Part shown: in pieces, positions 10,640 to 22,258 of the stretch
Numbering within the stretch: position 1 is the stretch's first letter
Layout of the letters: each line of letters starts with the position of its first letter
DNA from: Pseudobdellovibrionaceae bacterium
Lineage (GTDB): Bacteria > Bdellovibrionota > Bdellovibrionia > Bdellovibrionales > JAMPXM01
NCBI GenBank assembly: GCA_947462815.1
Contig: CANHQR010000008.1
Span: 1 to 64,000 of the forward strand
Direction: 5' to 3'
Length of the DNA: 64,000 nt
Translations under genes and position numbers: made by a program
The notes under the pieces: generated by a model
Database searches by the model: none
Seen by the model: the letters and a program-made list of their open reading frames with translations, nothing else
Told to the model about the DNA's origin: nothing

Positions 10640-11347
10640 TTAGAGTCCAACAGATTGCTTGCGATACTTTTTGCGGATTTGTTTGTAGTCCGTCCAAGCA
10701 ATCACATTCGTCTTCAGATTGGTGAGCTGAAGCGTGACTTTGTAGTAAACCGTCTTGTCTTTGCCGGCCTGCTGAACGATGGAATCCAAGCGGCCGTCAA
10801 TAATAAAGTCGGCGCCGAGCTGGCCGCCCTTACCCTTCTTCGACTCTTCGGAGACCATGCCGGAGTTCTGATAATCGTATTCGGCGGCGACGTCCTCACG
10901 AGCTTCGCGATTGACGAATGCGACACGGCCTCCACGCGACAATTCAACACGCACCATGTCCATAATGTTTTGCGTATCGATGACTTCACCGGTTTTATTT
11001 TGAAGTTTGGTGATCATAACGAGCGGCGGGCGCTTGGCATTGGCAATCTCGTTGTGATTGATCATCGAACCCACCAAGTCCGCCACAACCTTCTGCATAT
11101 CCGTTTCGGACCACAGGTCGTTGAGGTTGTTCTCTTCTTGAGGATCCTCGTACTCGCCGCGAACGAAAGCTTTTGGTCCACAGCCTGTTAGCACCAGGCT
11201 CCCAGCGACCGCGACCAGGGTCAGGCCGATGACAAAGCTCGAGCGCACGAAGCGCTGCCAATTCGATTGAAAACGAGTCGGATTGGTGGACGCGGACGCT
11301 TGTTCGGAAGTCTTAGAAATTTGCGACAGAAAAATCATCATCCTCAT
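10640..11347 (-). CDS. lpoB: Penicillin-binding protein activator LpoB-like lipoprotein
   Basis: 'LVLTGCGPKAFVRGEYEDP...NNLNDLWSETDMQKVVADLVGSMI...PPLVMITKLQNKTGEVIDTQNI'; LpoB family pattern. Confidence 0.88.
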   Translation of the reverse strand: MRMMIFLSQISKTSEQASASTNPTRFQSNWQRFVRSSFVIGLTLVAVAGSLVLTGCGPKAFVRGEYEDPQEENNLNDLWSETDMQKVVADLVGSMINHNEIANAKRPPLVMITKLQNKTGEVIDTQNIMDMVRVELSRGGRVAFVNREAREDVAAEYDYQNSGMVSEESKKGKGGQLGADFIIDGRLDSIVQQAGKDKTVYYKVTLQLTNLKTNVIAWTDYKQIRKKYRKQSVGL

Positions 11348-11383
11348 ACTCCTCGGCTCGCGTTGGATACTGATCGCGGTTCT

Positions 11384-11575
11384 TCATTGTAAAGAAGCGA
11401 TCGCATGAGCTGCAACCTTGGACACGGTCTTTAATCCCAGCTGACGTCTTGGCGAGCCTTTAAAAGCAAAGAACGTCGCAAGACGGAGAGCGTCGGACAA
11501 AAAAGCCACAGTCAGACTTCGAAACTGTTCCAAGGCTGGTGCGCTGTAAGCTTCTTCGATCGCAAGTGAATTCAT
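11384..11575 (-). CDS. Possible small hypothetical protein (63 aa)
   Basis: ORF in the gap between lpoB and the radC-like gene, with a purine-rich GAGAAGAG upstream of ATG. Confidence 0.35.
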   Translation of the reverse strand: MNSLAIEEAYSAPALEQFRSLTVAFLSDALRLATFFAFKGSPRRQLGLKTVSKVAAHAIASLQ

Positions 11576-11639
11576 AATCTCTTCTCGTCACATCGCTTGC
11601 GAACGCGATGGAGTGACGAGTCCGCGAAAGGAAAGACTC

Positions 11640-12152
11640 ATGCTGAAAAAACCCGAAGAGATCCTCGCACCATTGCATACTGCGGCGCGCGTCTGCGGGG
11701 ATCTCACCGAAAAGCCACGGCAAGTCACTCGACGAACGTCGAACTCCCTGCGCCCACGTATCATCACGGCAAAGGCTGCCGCAAGTTGGCTGAGGCCGCA
11801 TTTGCGCATGGATTGCGAAGAGTTTTGGGCCATGGCTCTCACGACCACGCAGGAACTTATTCAGGCCGAAATGCTCTTTCGCGGCACAGTCGACTGCTGT
11901 CTGGCTCACCCTCGCGATATCTTTCGATTCGCCGTCCGCATGAACGCGAGCCGACTCCTTCTGCTTCACAATCACCCTTCGGGTGATCCGCGTCCCTCGC
12001 CCCTGGATTGGGCTTTCACGGAAAAGATCACTCGCTGCTCATGGATGATGGAGATTCCTGTGTTGGATCACGTGATCGTCACGGATCGAAGTTACAAATC
12101 GATGATGGCAATTCGACCCCATCTCTTTCGCGATGTGATCCCCCCGAAGTGA
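11640..12152 (+). CDS. RadC-like JAB/MPN-domain protein
   Basis: 'NASRLLLLHNHPSGDPRPSPLDWAFTEKI...VLDHVIVTD' JAMM motif typical of RadC. Start at MLKKPEE. Confidence 0.83.
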   Translation: MLKKPEEILAPLHTAARVCGDLTEKPRQVTRRTSNSLRPRIITAKAAASWLRPHLRMDCEEFWAMALTTTQELIQAEMLFRGTVDCCLAHPRDIFRFAVRMNASRLLLLHNHPSGDPRPSPLDWAFTEKITRCSWMMEIPVLDHVIVTDRSYKSMMAIRPHLFRDVIPPK

Positions 12153-12236
12153 TCCAATGTATCGACGCCCAACAAATCCACGCCCTACGACTGAACGATT
12201 GATCATCGGCGAAGAGGAATCCGGAAACAAAATAGG

Positions 12237-13265
12237 CTAGCGGCTCACGCCGCCACGCGATTGACCGGTTGAGCCTTTTCGAACCGGGCGGACGTCGATA
12301 ACATTGAGATCTTTGTCGAGAATGACGTCGTAGCCTTGGGCGCGCGCATTCGCGAGGAAATCGTCGATGTATTGTTCGTTCGCTTTCTTCGTCCAGGCCT
12401 CGCGATCAGCCTCTTCCTGAAGTGAATACTGTACGCGCGCGTCGGGATGATCGGGAGACACAGGCACGAGCTGCCCTCGATCGATCGTCGGCAGACCCTC
12501 TTGCTTTAGCGGCACACCCAGAAGAGGTCGCACGGCATCACGAGAAGTGGACTCAACACTCGAGATTGGAGCTTTGCGGAAGTTATCCATTTCCACCTCA
12601 ACCCGTTGACGATTGAGAACCTGGCCGAGATGGGTGCGGTAAAAAGAGACTCGATCTTGGCTTTCACTCACCGAAATTTCGCCACGTGGTCGACCCACAG
12701 GAAGGCCATCGGCTTTTTGAGTGGTGAATTCCCGATACTGCCATACGCTCAATCCAATCACACTGATTGCGAGAAGTGTCCACACTCGCCACGATCGGTT
12801 TGCGCTCTCCTCGTCGTTCGCACTTTGCGACTGAGCTCGGGGAGAGGCTGCGCGATCGTGGAGCCGCGTCGTGGCATCGGAGATCTGGGACAACTCTTGG
12901 TCACGCGCTGTTGGCGCATCGCCATGAGGTCCCTGAATTCGAATAGCTGGCCGATAGGGTTCGTTGGCGATCACCGCTTCCTCGGGGCGCTGGCGATTCG
13001 ATTCGCGATAGATCGGTGCGATCAATCGCGTATCCTCACCTTGAGCGGCTCGAGGATGTTGCACAGCGACGGGCGAGAGTGGAATGGTTTTTTCATTGTC
13101 CGCTTCAGGGAGAGGTTCAGGTCGAAGCGCTAAAGTCTTCTCCTGAGACCGATGGAAAAGGTCGCGAATTTCTTGAGCGCGCCGAACCGACGTGCTGGCG
13201 GGATCCAACACGGGCTTCGGCCGCTTCAGTGAAGCGGGCTTTGGGTAAGCGCGTTTCGCGTTCAT
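12237..13265 (-). CDS. Hypothetical single-TM protein with disordered N-terminus
   Basis: ORF 12237-13337; start MNAKRAYPKP at 13265 preferred. TM 'SWRVWTLLAISVIGLSVWQY'. Confidence 0.65.
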   Translation of the reverse strand: MNAKRAYPKPASLKRPKPVLDPASTSVRRAQEIRDLFHRSQEKTLALRPEPLPEADNEKTIPLSPVAVQHPRAAQGEDTRLIAPIYRESNRQRPEEAVIANEPYRPAIRIQGPHGDAPTARDQELSQISDATTRLHDRAASPRAQSQSANDEESANRSWRVWTLLAISVIGLSVWQYREFTTQKADGLPVGRPRGEISVSESQDRVSFYRTHLGQVLNRQRVEVEMDNFRKAPISSVESTSRDAVRPLLGVPLKQEGLPTIDRGQLVPVSPDHPDARVQYSLQEEADREAWTKKANEQYIDDFLANARAQGYDVILDKDLNVIDVRPVRKGSTGQSRGGVSR

Positions 13266-13284
13266 GGCTGATGTTGCCGACGAC

Positions 13285-13301
13285 TGTCTCATAATGAGAC
13301 A
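13285..13301 (-). promoter_or_regulatory. Palindrome TGTCTCATAATGAGACA (candidate operator)
   Basis: Dyad with single-base centre, about 20 bp upstream of ATG 13265. Confidence 0.55.
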
Positions 13302-13363
13302 CACATCGGCTGCCCCTTCTCTCGACGTATCGGTCAACTCGACCGAAGTCTTGAGACCAAATA

Positions 13364-15343
13364 CTAGCTGCCGGCTGGCAATGAGCTTTCAACTGGCAGG
13401 AGGATGGTGAACTCGGAGCCCTTGCCGGGAATTGAGGTCACTTGAATATCCCCACCATGCTTTTTGATGATGCCGTAAGAAATCGAAAGGCCAAGCCCGG
13501 TTCCTTGTCCGACATCTTTCGTTGTAAAGAACGGATCAAAGATTTTTTCGAGGGTGTCGCGATTCATGCCTCGACCAGAATCGGCGATCCGCACGCGGAC
13601 CTGTTGGTCATTCGGCTGATCCAAATCGATTCGAATTCGTCCTTCACCTTCAATCGCCTGAGCGGCATTGGACAAAATGTTCATGAATACTTGGTTGATT
13701 TGGCTGGCATAGCAGGTGATTTCGGCAACTTTGGCGTAATGAGTTTCGACCTCGATGCGGTTTTTCAGTTCGCCATGCAAAAGAGCAAGAGTACTTTCAA
13801 GTCCATCGCGAAGGTTGACCTTCTTGAGCTTGGCTTCATCTAAGCGCGAGAAGTTACGAAGCTTGACCACAATCTCCTTCATGCGACGAGCGCCATCTTC
13901 GCACGAGGCAATCAGCTTCGGCAGATCCGCTTGAACAAACTCGTAGTCGGCCCTCGCCTTCTCAGAGGCGAGCGCCTTGGGATCCTTCTCGGCGAGCTCG
14001 ATGAGATGTACCAGTCTTTGTGAGTAGTCGCGAAGGGTCGCCATGTTGCTGTAGACGAATCCAATGGGATTGTTTAATTCGTGGGCCACACCAGCAACCA
14101 ATTGACCCAGACTTGCCATCTTGGCCGTGTGAACCAGCCGTGCTTGCGTATCGCGAATTTCGCGATTGGCTGCTTCGAGTTCGTCGATTTTGGTCTTCAA
14201 CTCTTGTCGTGCGAGATGGATGCGATGAGACATTTCGTTGAAGCTTTCCGTGAGGACACCGATCTCCGTCTCCGTTGTGACCGGGATCTCGATCGGTCCA
14301 TCCTCAAGCTCCATACTCCGTAGGGCATCGACCAAATCATTCAGCGGTCTGAGGACGATTCGCGAGGTGATAAAGGCCGTTAGAATCAAGAGCAGTCCAA
14401 CCGCGCCGATGACCGTAAAAAATGCGAGGTTGATATTGCGAAGTACAGCCTTAGCTTTGCGCTTACTCGCCCCCAAGCCGATGGAGAAGTTCGAGTCTCC
14501 CCATTGGATCTTTGTGAGCATGAATCCAAGGGGCTCGCTTCTGAGAGTCAGATCAAAGAGCGACTGCCCCCCAGAAGCCAAGTTTTGCACGTTGCCGTGA
14601 AAGTAATCCTTCGGAAAGAGCAGGAGGTCAGGGTGGCTCGCCGCAACGAGATCACCGCGCGAGTCAAAAACGAGAATCTCAAGTCCCAGCCGCTTTTTGA
14701 GGTTTTCGAGGAAAGCTCCACCGAGGTTGATGACTTCCTCAACGGCACCGACAGGGCTGCCGTTCTTACCATCGATTCGTACGATGGAAATCAGATCTAG
14801 GCTGTTCTGCGGTCCAACACTCGCAACGACAATCTGCGTTTGTTGGGCCAGTTTTTGCGTGAAGGCCTCGTGGAGGGCAAGTTGTGGTTCAGGGTTGATG
14901 GCCTCTCGCCCCGCCTGGAGATCGGCCTGCGAGAGAACGGAGATCCGCTGAAAATCTCGATCAAAAATTGAAATCTCAGACACAAAGGTGTTGGCCAAAA
15001 TTCCCGACGTCATTTGTCGAACGGCCACGGCGGAACCGACGCTCAAATGAAACTGCAATTTCGGGTCATTTCGCAATCGATCTCGGCGCGTAGAGAGGTA
15101 GCGCTCATATTCGGAGATCGTGGTCGCGACTTCGCGAGAGTTGGCCTGAAGTCTTTGGACGAGTTCTGAATCGATGGCCTCTTCATACTTCACGAGCGAG
15201 TAACCCGTTACAAACATGAGTGGCACAAGCGAGAGCAGTAAGAACCAAATCAAGAGAATGGTCCTTAAGCTACGGCGCGGACGATAGTTGCGTCGTCGAG
15301 ACGACATGGCCGGAGCGGCCGGTCGCGCGGCTGGGGTCGGCAC
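13364..15343 (-). CDS. Membrane sensor histidine kinase (Cache-like sensor, HAMP, HisKA, HATPase)
   Basis: '[25 protein letters not shown]' H-box; '[33 protein letters not shown]'. Confidence 0.95.
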   Translation of the reverse strand: MPTPAARPAAPAMSSRRRNYRPRRSLRTILLIWFLLLSLVPLMFVTGYSLVKYEEAIDSELVQRLQANSREVATTISEYERYLSTRRDRLRNDPKLQFHLSVGSAVAVRQMTSGILANTFVSEISIFDRDFQRISVLSQADLQAGREAINPEPQLALHEAFTQKLAQQTQIVVASVGPQNSLDLISIVRIDGKNGSPVGAVEEVINLGGAFLENLKKRLGLEILVFDSRGDLVAASHPDLLLFPKDYFHGNVQNLASGGQSLFDLTLRSEPLGFMLTKIQWGDSNFSIGLGASKRKAKAVLRNINLAFFTVIGAVGLLLILTAFITSRIVLRPLNDLVDALRSMELEDGPIEIPVTTETEIGVLTESFNEMSHRIHLARQELKTKIDELEAANREIRDTQARLVHTAKMASLGQLVAGVAHELNNPIGFVYSNMATLRDYSQRLVHLIELAEKDPKALASEKARADYEFVQADLPKLIASCEDGARRMKEIVVKLRNFSRLDEAKLKKVNLRDGLESTLALLHGELKNRIEVETHYAKVAEITCYASQINQVFMNILSNAAQAIEGEGRIRIDLDQPNDQQVRVRIADSGRGMNRDTLEKIFDPFFTTKDVGQGTGLGLSISYGIIKKHGGDIQVTSIPGKGSEFTILLPVESSLPAGS

Positions 15344-15366
15344 GTGGGGATCTCCTCAAGCTGAGC

Positions 15367-16431
15367 TCAATTACCAGATGACTCGATCCACAGAATAAAT
15401 CGAAGCTGGCCCGGGGGCATCACGCGCGGATGCACATCCTTTGAAATTCGGACTGGACCATAGGCCCGGAGCACTTCCAAAAGCCGAGCCTCGTTAGTTT
15501 CAGGTATCGCAAAGTGAAAGTATCGTCCCGTTCCGCGCTTCCAGCCCAATTCAACTTCGCCGGCCTTTTCCGCTCCCAGCTCCTTGATCTGCACCACAAT
15601 CTTTGGAGCGAGTTCATCGAGGCGATCGATGCTCATAAACGCGCGATTGACCACACCTTGTTCAGCAGGTTTAGTTCGCGATTCCACCGCGGGAGTTGCT
15701 GAGGCCACAGCCAATTTGGGCGTGGGTGCGGGTGAAGCCGGAATCGTCGCCGCGACGGGCGTGGGGGGCGGAACTACATTCGGCCGAGGTGTCGCAGAGT
15801 TTGCAGTCAATGTGCCCAAGGCAACCGGAGTTGCGGTGGCCAGTGGGCGATCCGCAACGTTGTCCGAACCCACATCCGCAAACTCTTGATCACCGCTGGA
15901 ATCTCCAGTTGGTCCCGCGTCGCTATTGAGCGAATCGGGGTTACTCACCCCATCTTCGGTTTCTTCTTCATCCACATGAGTTCGCGTTAGATCCGCCAAC
16001 TTGAGGTGTTCACCTTGATCCGTGGATTGCCGCAAGCTCCACGACGGCCAAAGGCGCGCGGCTCGGTTCCAAGGCACACTGACAACTGTGAGCGCCGTCA
16101 TGGTAGAAATGAACACGGCCACAATCGACCATCGCAGAGCATCCGGCCACTCCGACCAGCGGGACATCTTTCTTGAGAGCGAGACAAACGACTCGGCGCT
16201 GGAGATCTGCTCGATTTCATGCGGAGGCAAATTCAATTCACCGAGCCGCTCGGCGTAACGAAGACCTCGACGAATGGCCTCGAGCAAATTCTGGCTCTCT
16301 CGGTCCGAACGAATGAAGTCCTCAACAGCAGCGCGACGCTCGGGATCGAGATTTCCCACGACGTAGTCGTACAACATCTCATGGGCGAGAAACGGCGTGA
16401 GCTTGCGGCGGCCATCATTGAAGTCACTCAT
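15367..16431 (-). CDS. Anti-sigma-factor-like membrane protein
   Basis: 'HEMLYDYVVGNLDPERRAAVEDFIRSDRESQNLLEAIRRGL' N-terminus, TM 'SIVAVFISTMTALTVVSV', Pro/Ala-rich periplasmic part; overlaps the upstream sigma-like gene. Confidence 0.65.
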   Translation of the reverse strand: MSDFNDGRRKLTPFLAHEMLYDYVVGNLDPERRAAVEDFIRSDRESQNLLEAIRRGLRYAERLGELNLPPHEIEQISSAESFVSLSRKMSRWSEWPDALRWSIVAVFISTMTALTVVSVPWNRAARLWPSWSLRQSTDQGEHLKLADLTRTHVDEEETEDGVSNPDSLNSDAGPTGDSSGDQEFADVGSDNVADRPLATATPVALGTLTANSATPRPNVVPPPTPVAATIPASPAPTPKLAVASATPAVESRTKPAEQGVVNRAFMSIDRLDELAPKIVVQIKELGAEKAGEVELGWKRGTGRYFHFAIPETNEARLLEVLRAYGPVRISKDVHPRVMPPGQLRFILWIESSGN

Positions 16432-16912
16432 GAGATCGGTCCGTCTTTGAACTGCCTAGAGTTTGACTGCGAATGGAGAGGCCGAGCTGACGCACGCTCT
16501 TACCGAGGCGAAAGCGAATCGTACCCACCGAAGTTTGCAGTCCCTCGGCGAGCTCCTCATCTGTGGCGTGAAAGAGATGTTTCATGAGCGTTGCCATCAC
16601 ATCTTCTTCCGGTGCGTCCTTTTGATAACGGCGCCAGACATTCAAATCAAAGTCGGTTGGGAACACGAAGTGCTCGTCACCGGTTCGGACGCGGTGACCG
16701 GGCAAGGATCGCGCATGAGCTTTCCATTCCTTGCGGCACTCGGCGAGAACGGCGGCCGTTGTCCATAGCGGTGCTTCCGGTGATAGAGGACGATCCCCGT
16801 ACTTAGCCTTCAACGACGCAATGGTTTTTTGCGCGGCCTGCTGAGCGGACTTTTGGTCCATCAGACCCAGGGCAAAGAATAAGGCGATGGAACGAACTTG
16901 ATCGAGTTTCAT
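16424..16912 (-). CDS. Atypical sigma-70-like (ECF-related) protein
   Basis: C-terminal HTH-like 'MATLMKHLFHATDEELAEGLQTSVGTIRFRLGKSVRQLG' resembles sigma region 4; 8-nt overlap with the anti-sigma-like gene. Confidence 0.5.
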   Translation of the reverse strand: MKLDQVRSIALFFALGLMDQKSAQQAAQKTIASLKAKYGDRPLSPEAPLWTTAAVLAECRKEWKAHARSLPGHRVRTGDEHFVFPTDFDLNVWRRYQKDAPEEDVMATLMKHLFHATDEELAEGLQTSVGTIRFRLGKSVRQLGLSIRSQTLGSSKTDRSHE

Positions 16913-16948
16913 TGAACCTCAAGTCCCCCGCCCCATGGCACTTCGACC

Positions 16949-18052
<1,104 letters not shown>

Positions 18053-18226
18053 CTAGGCGCGACCGGAAACAATGGTCAATTCGCGAAGTTAGGATTCTCG
18101 CCTAGCTGCGTTACCTGACGTTTGTTGGACGCCCGCTCCCCGCTTCAGAACCCCAGGCTGGACCCCGCGCTGGACCTTGGATGTCCCGACGCAGATCCGC
18201 TCAATTTCTGAGCGTTCAGCCTCCGC

Positions 18227-19918
18227 TCAGTCGAAGGCGCCACGCCAGGCAAATTCACGCTGAATCTGCTCCTGCAGTTGGCGTGTTTGCGCCGCCCGCT
18301 CGGCCTCACTCCAATTCAGCTCCTCTTGAAAGGCGCGACTGATCCGCCCGACAAAAGGCAACCCGTGATCTGTTCGCGACAGAGCCAGCGGGACCCGACG
18401 GAAGTAAAAGTCCACCAATGAGTCACACATGGTTTCGCGAATCGCGTGCAAGGCTTCCATGGTCCAAAGTCTCTCCTCCGCGCTAAAAGCAGGCCCGGGA
18501 TCAAGGCTCCAGAGCGCCTCGGCCTCGAGTGCATGGCGATCCGCCAAGGTTTCCGCGGCATGACGAGAGATTTGAAACTGCTCGGCCCATGCATCGATGC
18601 GCGCACGTGCTGTCGCCAACTTGTCGATGGTGGCGAGAGGATTCAGCGCCTCCGTGGTCCGCGATCTTCCAAATTTCACCTGATCTTCCAGTTGCATTTG
18701 CCCGAGCGCCGCATCGACGGTTTGTTCCGCCATGTGACGGTAGGTGGTGTACTTGCCACCGGCGACAAAAGTGATGCCGCGCGGGTCCGACAAAATGACA
18801 TGCTCACGCGAGGTCTTGGACTCTGTTGCCGAGCCGTCATCGACGAGCGGGCGAACGCCGGCGTAGCTGGCCATAATGTCTTGAACAGAGATCCGCGCAC
18901 CGGGGAAGTATTCTTCGGTCACACCGAGAAGATAGCGAACGTCCTCGGGCGTGACACTCACGTCATAGGGATCACCCTTAAAGTCTGTGTCGGTTGTGCC
19001 GACGATGAACATTTCGTGTCGAGGAATTCCAAAGACGATGCGCTTATCTTCCGACATGACGACAGCATCTTTGAGCTCAAACCGAGATCGCGGGAAAGTG
19101 AGATGTACGCCTTTTGAAGGCCGCAAGATGGGCTTCCAAGTCTTCAGCAGGTCCGAGGCCACTTGATCCGTCCATACGCCCACTGTGCTCACGACGTGCC
19201 GGGCGCGAATCGAGTAGCGGCGCGCTGACTTCACATCCTGAGCGACAACGCCCTCCACTCGCCCTTGGGTGTCGAAGATTGCCTCGACCGCCTTCATGCG
19301 ATTGACCGCGAGCGCGCCCTGCGCGACGGCCGAGCGCAAGGTTTCCAGCACCAATCGATCATCGTCCATGTAGGCATCTGAGTAGACGAAACTGCCCTTG
19401 AGTCCATTTGATTTGAGTGCGGGCAAACGCTCACAGGTCTCCGAGGGCGTGAGTCGCTCGTGGAGCTCCGGGGCCTCGAACATCGAAAGCGCATCGTAGG
19501 CCCACATTCCTAAACCCATCAGGCCCATACCAAAACGATAGCCTTCATAGACGGGTAAAACGAAACGTAGCGGATGCACGAGATGCGGCGCGAGCTCAAA
19601 TAGCAATTGCCGCTCGCTCAGCGCCTCGAAAACCAAGTGAAACTCATAATTTTCTAAATAACGAATACCGCCATGCACGAGCTTGGAGGATCGAGAACTT
19701 GTGCCGATCGCGAAGTCCTTGGCCTCAATCAGCGCGACGCGCAGACCACGCGAGGCCGCATCGCGAGCCGCACCAGCACCTGTGATCCCACCACCGATGA
19801 TGAGAAGATCGAAAACTTCCGACTCGAGTTGATCGAGCATTTGCGGCCGATCGTGAACGGAAAGACGAAGTCGAGAGTTCGCGGAACCATGCTTCGACTC
19901 GCTCCTTGACGACGACAT
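18227..19918 (-). CDS. glpD: Glycerol-3-phosphate dehydrogenase
   Basis: 'FDLLIIGGGITGAGAARDAASRGLRVALIEAKDFAIGTSSRSSKLVHGGIRYLE'. ORF-track start 20062 overlaps the upstream gene; ATG 19918 preferred. Confidence 0.95.
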   Translation of the reverse strand: MSSSRSESKHGSANSRLRLSVHDRPQMLDQLESEVFDLLIIGGGITGAGAARDAASRGLRVALIEAKDFAIGTSSRSSKLVHGGIRYLENYEFHLVFEALSERQLLFELAPHLVHPLRFVLPVYEGYRFGMGLMGLGMWAYDALSMFEAPELHERLTPSETCERLPALKSNGLKGSFVYSDAYMDDDRLVLETLRSAVAQGALAVNRMKAVEAIFDTQGRVEGVVAQDVKSARRYSIRARHVVSTVGVWTDQVASDLLKTWKPILRPSKGVHLTFPRSRFELKDAVVMSEDKRIVFGIPRHEMFIVGTTDTDFKGDPYDVSVTPEDVRYLLGVTEEYFPGARISVQDIMASYAGVRPLVDDGSATESKTSREHVILSDPRGITFVAGGKYTTYRHMAEQTVDAALGQMQLEDQVKFGRSRTTEALNPLATIDKLATARARIDAWAEQFQISRHAAETLADRHALEAEALWSLDPGPAFSAEERLWTMEALHAIRETMCDSLVDFYFRRVPLALSRTDHGLPFVGRISRAFQEELNWSEAERAAQTRQLQEQIQREFAWRGAFD

Positions 19919-19922
19919 ACGA

Positions 19923-20405
19923 TCACTCCTTGGTGGTGGGTAACTCCATGACCAGATCGGCAACGGGACGGACCCGACGTTGCTCAGCGATGCTACGAAC
20001 TTGCGGAAGTTCCAGAGTCGAAGTGACGAATTGCAAGCGCTGCATGTGTTTGTCGCGCGCAATTCCGATCATGACTTGAAAAAGCTCAGCGGTCCTCGAT
20101 TCGTTCTCAGCCGCGAGATACTCGAGCCAAACCGTCTGCGTCTGTTGCCTAAAAAATAAAATCGGTTGCGCCAGTGCGACACCGCGAAGTCGACCATTTT
20201 GAGGATCGCGAGAGGCCATGGACCAACCGGTCGCGAGGTAGTGCTGAAGTGATTCGCGGCGCCACGCAGCAGTCCACTCGATGAAGGGATCATCCGGATG
20301 AAGTGCGACCGCCTGCGCTTTGCTCCACGCGTAAACCTCGTCAAGATCACGAATACTGAGAACCTGAAATTCATTAAAACTCGACGCGCTCATCGGTGAC
20401 ATCAT
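19923..20405 (-). CDS. Hypothetical protein, possibly GNAT-like
   Basis: 160 aa, ends just before glpD; weak acetyltransferase-like pattern. Confidence 0.55.
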   Translation of the reverse strand: MMSPMSASSFNEFQVLSIRDLDEVYAWSKAQAVALHPDDPFIEWTAAWRRESLQHYLATGWSMASRDPQNGRLRGVALAQPILFFRQQTQTVWLEYLAAENESRTAELFQVMIGIARDKHMQRLQFVTSTLELPQVRSIAEQRRVRPVADLVMELPTTKE

Positions 20406-20430
20406 CCCTTACGCCTGTGAGACTGAGATC

Positions 20431-21228
20431 ATGCTTTCAAATGCCAACCTCAGCGTCAACGAGTTCACCGACGAGCTCTGGCGGCGACTCGACCAACATC
20501 TCCACGAAAATCTTCAGGAGTGCCAAAAGCGCGGCGAAGTTCCGGTCGCCGTCTTCGATGCCGACGGCACGCTCTGGGACGAAGATGCCGGAGAGGCTTT
20601 TTTCAAATGGCAGATTGAGAATTGTGGCTTCGAACTCCCGGCTGATCCTTGGCAACACTACTTTGCATGGAAAGCACGCGATCCTCTTGGCGCCTACGGT
20701 TGGTTGGCCCAAATCTCGGCGGGACAAAGCTTGTCACAGGTCCGCGATTGGGCTTCGCAGTGCGCTCGTTCGAATGCGCCGTGGCCGGTCTTTGAAAGCC
20801 AACGCCACCTCCTTAAGAAACTGCAGGCTTGGGGCGTCGAGATTTACGTGGTGACCGCATCGGTTAAGTGGGCCGTTGAACCCCTGGCCCTCGAGTACTT
20901 TGGCTTACCCTATGAGCGCGTGATCGGCATCGAGTGCGAGATCGATCCGCGAGATGTTTTACGTACCGAAGTTAAGCTGCCGATCACTTGGCGCGATGGC
21001 AAAGCCCAAGCCCTGCGGGCCAGGATCGGCGATCGTCAGCCGATTCTCACTTGCGGAAACACCTACGGCGACATTGCCTTGATCGAAACGGCGACCGCCA
21101 AAGGTATACGACTGATGATTCAAACCCGGCCCGACAACGAAGCCGAAGTTGGTCTCGGTCGAGAAGAGGCCAAGCTGCGCGCCCATGGACGCGCGCTCAA
21201 CTGGTGGCTGCATTCTTTTCGACGCTAG
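20431..21228 (+). CDS. HAD-superfamily phosphatase (phosphoserine phosphatase-like)
   Basis: 'VAVFDADGTLWDEDAGEAFFKW' motif I and 'PILTCGNTYGDIALIETA' motif IV. Confidence 0.88.
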   Translation: MLSNANLSVNEFTDELWRRLDQHLHENLQECQKRGEVPVAVFDADGTLWDEDAGEAFFKWQIENCGFELPADPWQHYFAWKARDPLGAYGWLAQISAGQSLSQVRDWASQCARSNAPWPVFESQRHLLKKLQAWGVEIYVVTASVKWAVEPLALEYFGLPYERVIGIECEIDPRDVLRTEVKLPITWRDGKAQALRARIGDRQPILTCGNTYGDIALIETATAKGIRLMIQTRPDNEAEVGLGREEAKLRAHGRALNWWLHSFRR

Positions 21229-21953
21229 GTCGCACTTTGATAAATCGAATATCGGGAGCGATGCAGCGGCGAGATCACCTCGGCCAACCAGGGATGTAAT
21301 TTCTCAATCGTCGAGCGAGTCAGTCCTCCGCGACCCACGAGCACAATACTATGCCCCTGACGTGCGCGGTCCTGCAGTTGGGCTACGGTGGCTTCAATAC
21401 TCGCGCGATCTGAATAGTCGTACATGAAGTAGACGTCGGCCGCAGGTAGCGGTAGTCCTCGAAGATCCTCGCAACGCAATTCATAGCGGGAAGCCGGTAA
21501 ACCACGCGCGTCGCGCCAGCGCACAGCCTCAGCGTGTCGCTCGGGCACGACTTCGTAGCCACAGTAGGTCCAGATCGGTGAACACGCGTGCAGCACATGC
21601 GCGAGGCGCGAGTAGCCCGAGCCCAGCTCGACGAGGTGACCAGGCTGAAAGCGCTCATCAAGATCGAGGATCATGCGCCGAAGTTCTGTGTAAGGCGTGA
21701 GTAAGGACTGAAGAGCGAGGCCACGCCACTGTTGGGGCTGCTCCGAATTGCCAGTCTGAGTTTCTTCGCAGGTGAGCTGAGTCTCGATGCCGTGGTGGGC
21801 ACGCAAGCCGAGTCGCTCATCGAGTTTCTCAGAGTGCAGCTTCTCCTCCTGGAGATCGCAGTGGGGATCACCAGGCCAAGCGGGAAAAAAGACCTGTTGG
21901 CTCAAGTCGTCCCCTCCTTCATGAAGATGACTTTTTCCTACGGGATACCGCAT
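21225..21953 (-). CDS. Class I SAM-dependent methyltransferase-like protein
   Basis: 'HLVELGSGYSRLAHVLHACSPIWTYCGYEVVPERHAEA' SAM-binding motif. Start uncertain (21953 or 21992). Confidence 0.6.
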   Translation of the reverse strand: MRYPVGKSHLHEGGDDLSQQVFFPAWPGDPHCDLQEEKLHSEKLDERLGLRAHHGIETQLTCEETQTGNSEQPQQWRGLALQSLLTPYTELRRMILDLDERFQPGHLVELGSGYSRLAHVLHACSPIWTYCGYEVVPERHAEAVRWRDARGLPASRYELRCEDLRGLPLPAADVYFMYDYSDRASIEATVAQLQDRARQGHSIVLVGRGGLTRSTIEKLHPWLAEVISPLHRSRYSIYQSAT

Positions 21954-22134
21954 TCTGCTTCTCTCGCCATGTGAAGAGTCCCAAGCGAACATCCTGCTCT
22001 TCTAATTGAAGAGTCACATGAATCCGCTCACGGTCTTTCAAATTTTCGCTCTTTCGAACTTCGGATTTGAGGGGCAGCAGATAAGATCGGCGAAGAGAGT
22101 CATACCAGATTGCGGAAAACCTAGACTGCTTCAT
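21919..22134 (-). CDS. Possible small basic hypothetical protein (71 aa)
   Basis: ORF upstream of the methyltransferase with a purine-rich leader; no family recognised. Confidence 0.35.
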   Translation of the reverse strand: MKQSRFSAIWYDSLRRSYLLPLKSEVRKSENLKDRERIHVTLQLEEQDVRLGLFTWREKQNAVSRRKKSSS

Positions 22135-22258
22135 CTCTTTCTCAATTCTCTATGAGCTTCAACTCGATTTGAAGTCTCCAATGCGGAGATCCCTTGTAAA
22201 TCCAAAAGACATCCTCGCAAAAACACTTGGGTGTGATTTTAAGTGAGTGACGAGGAAG

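Noticed and set aside
10316-11191. 291-aa plus ORF
   Set aside because: Antisense to the COG3014-like and LpoB-like genes, which have lipoboxes and family motifs.
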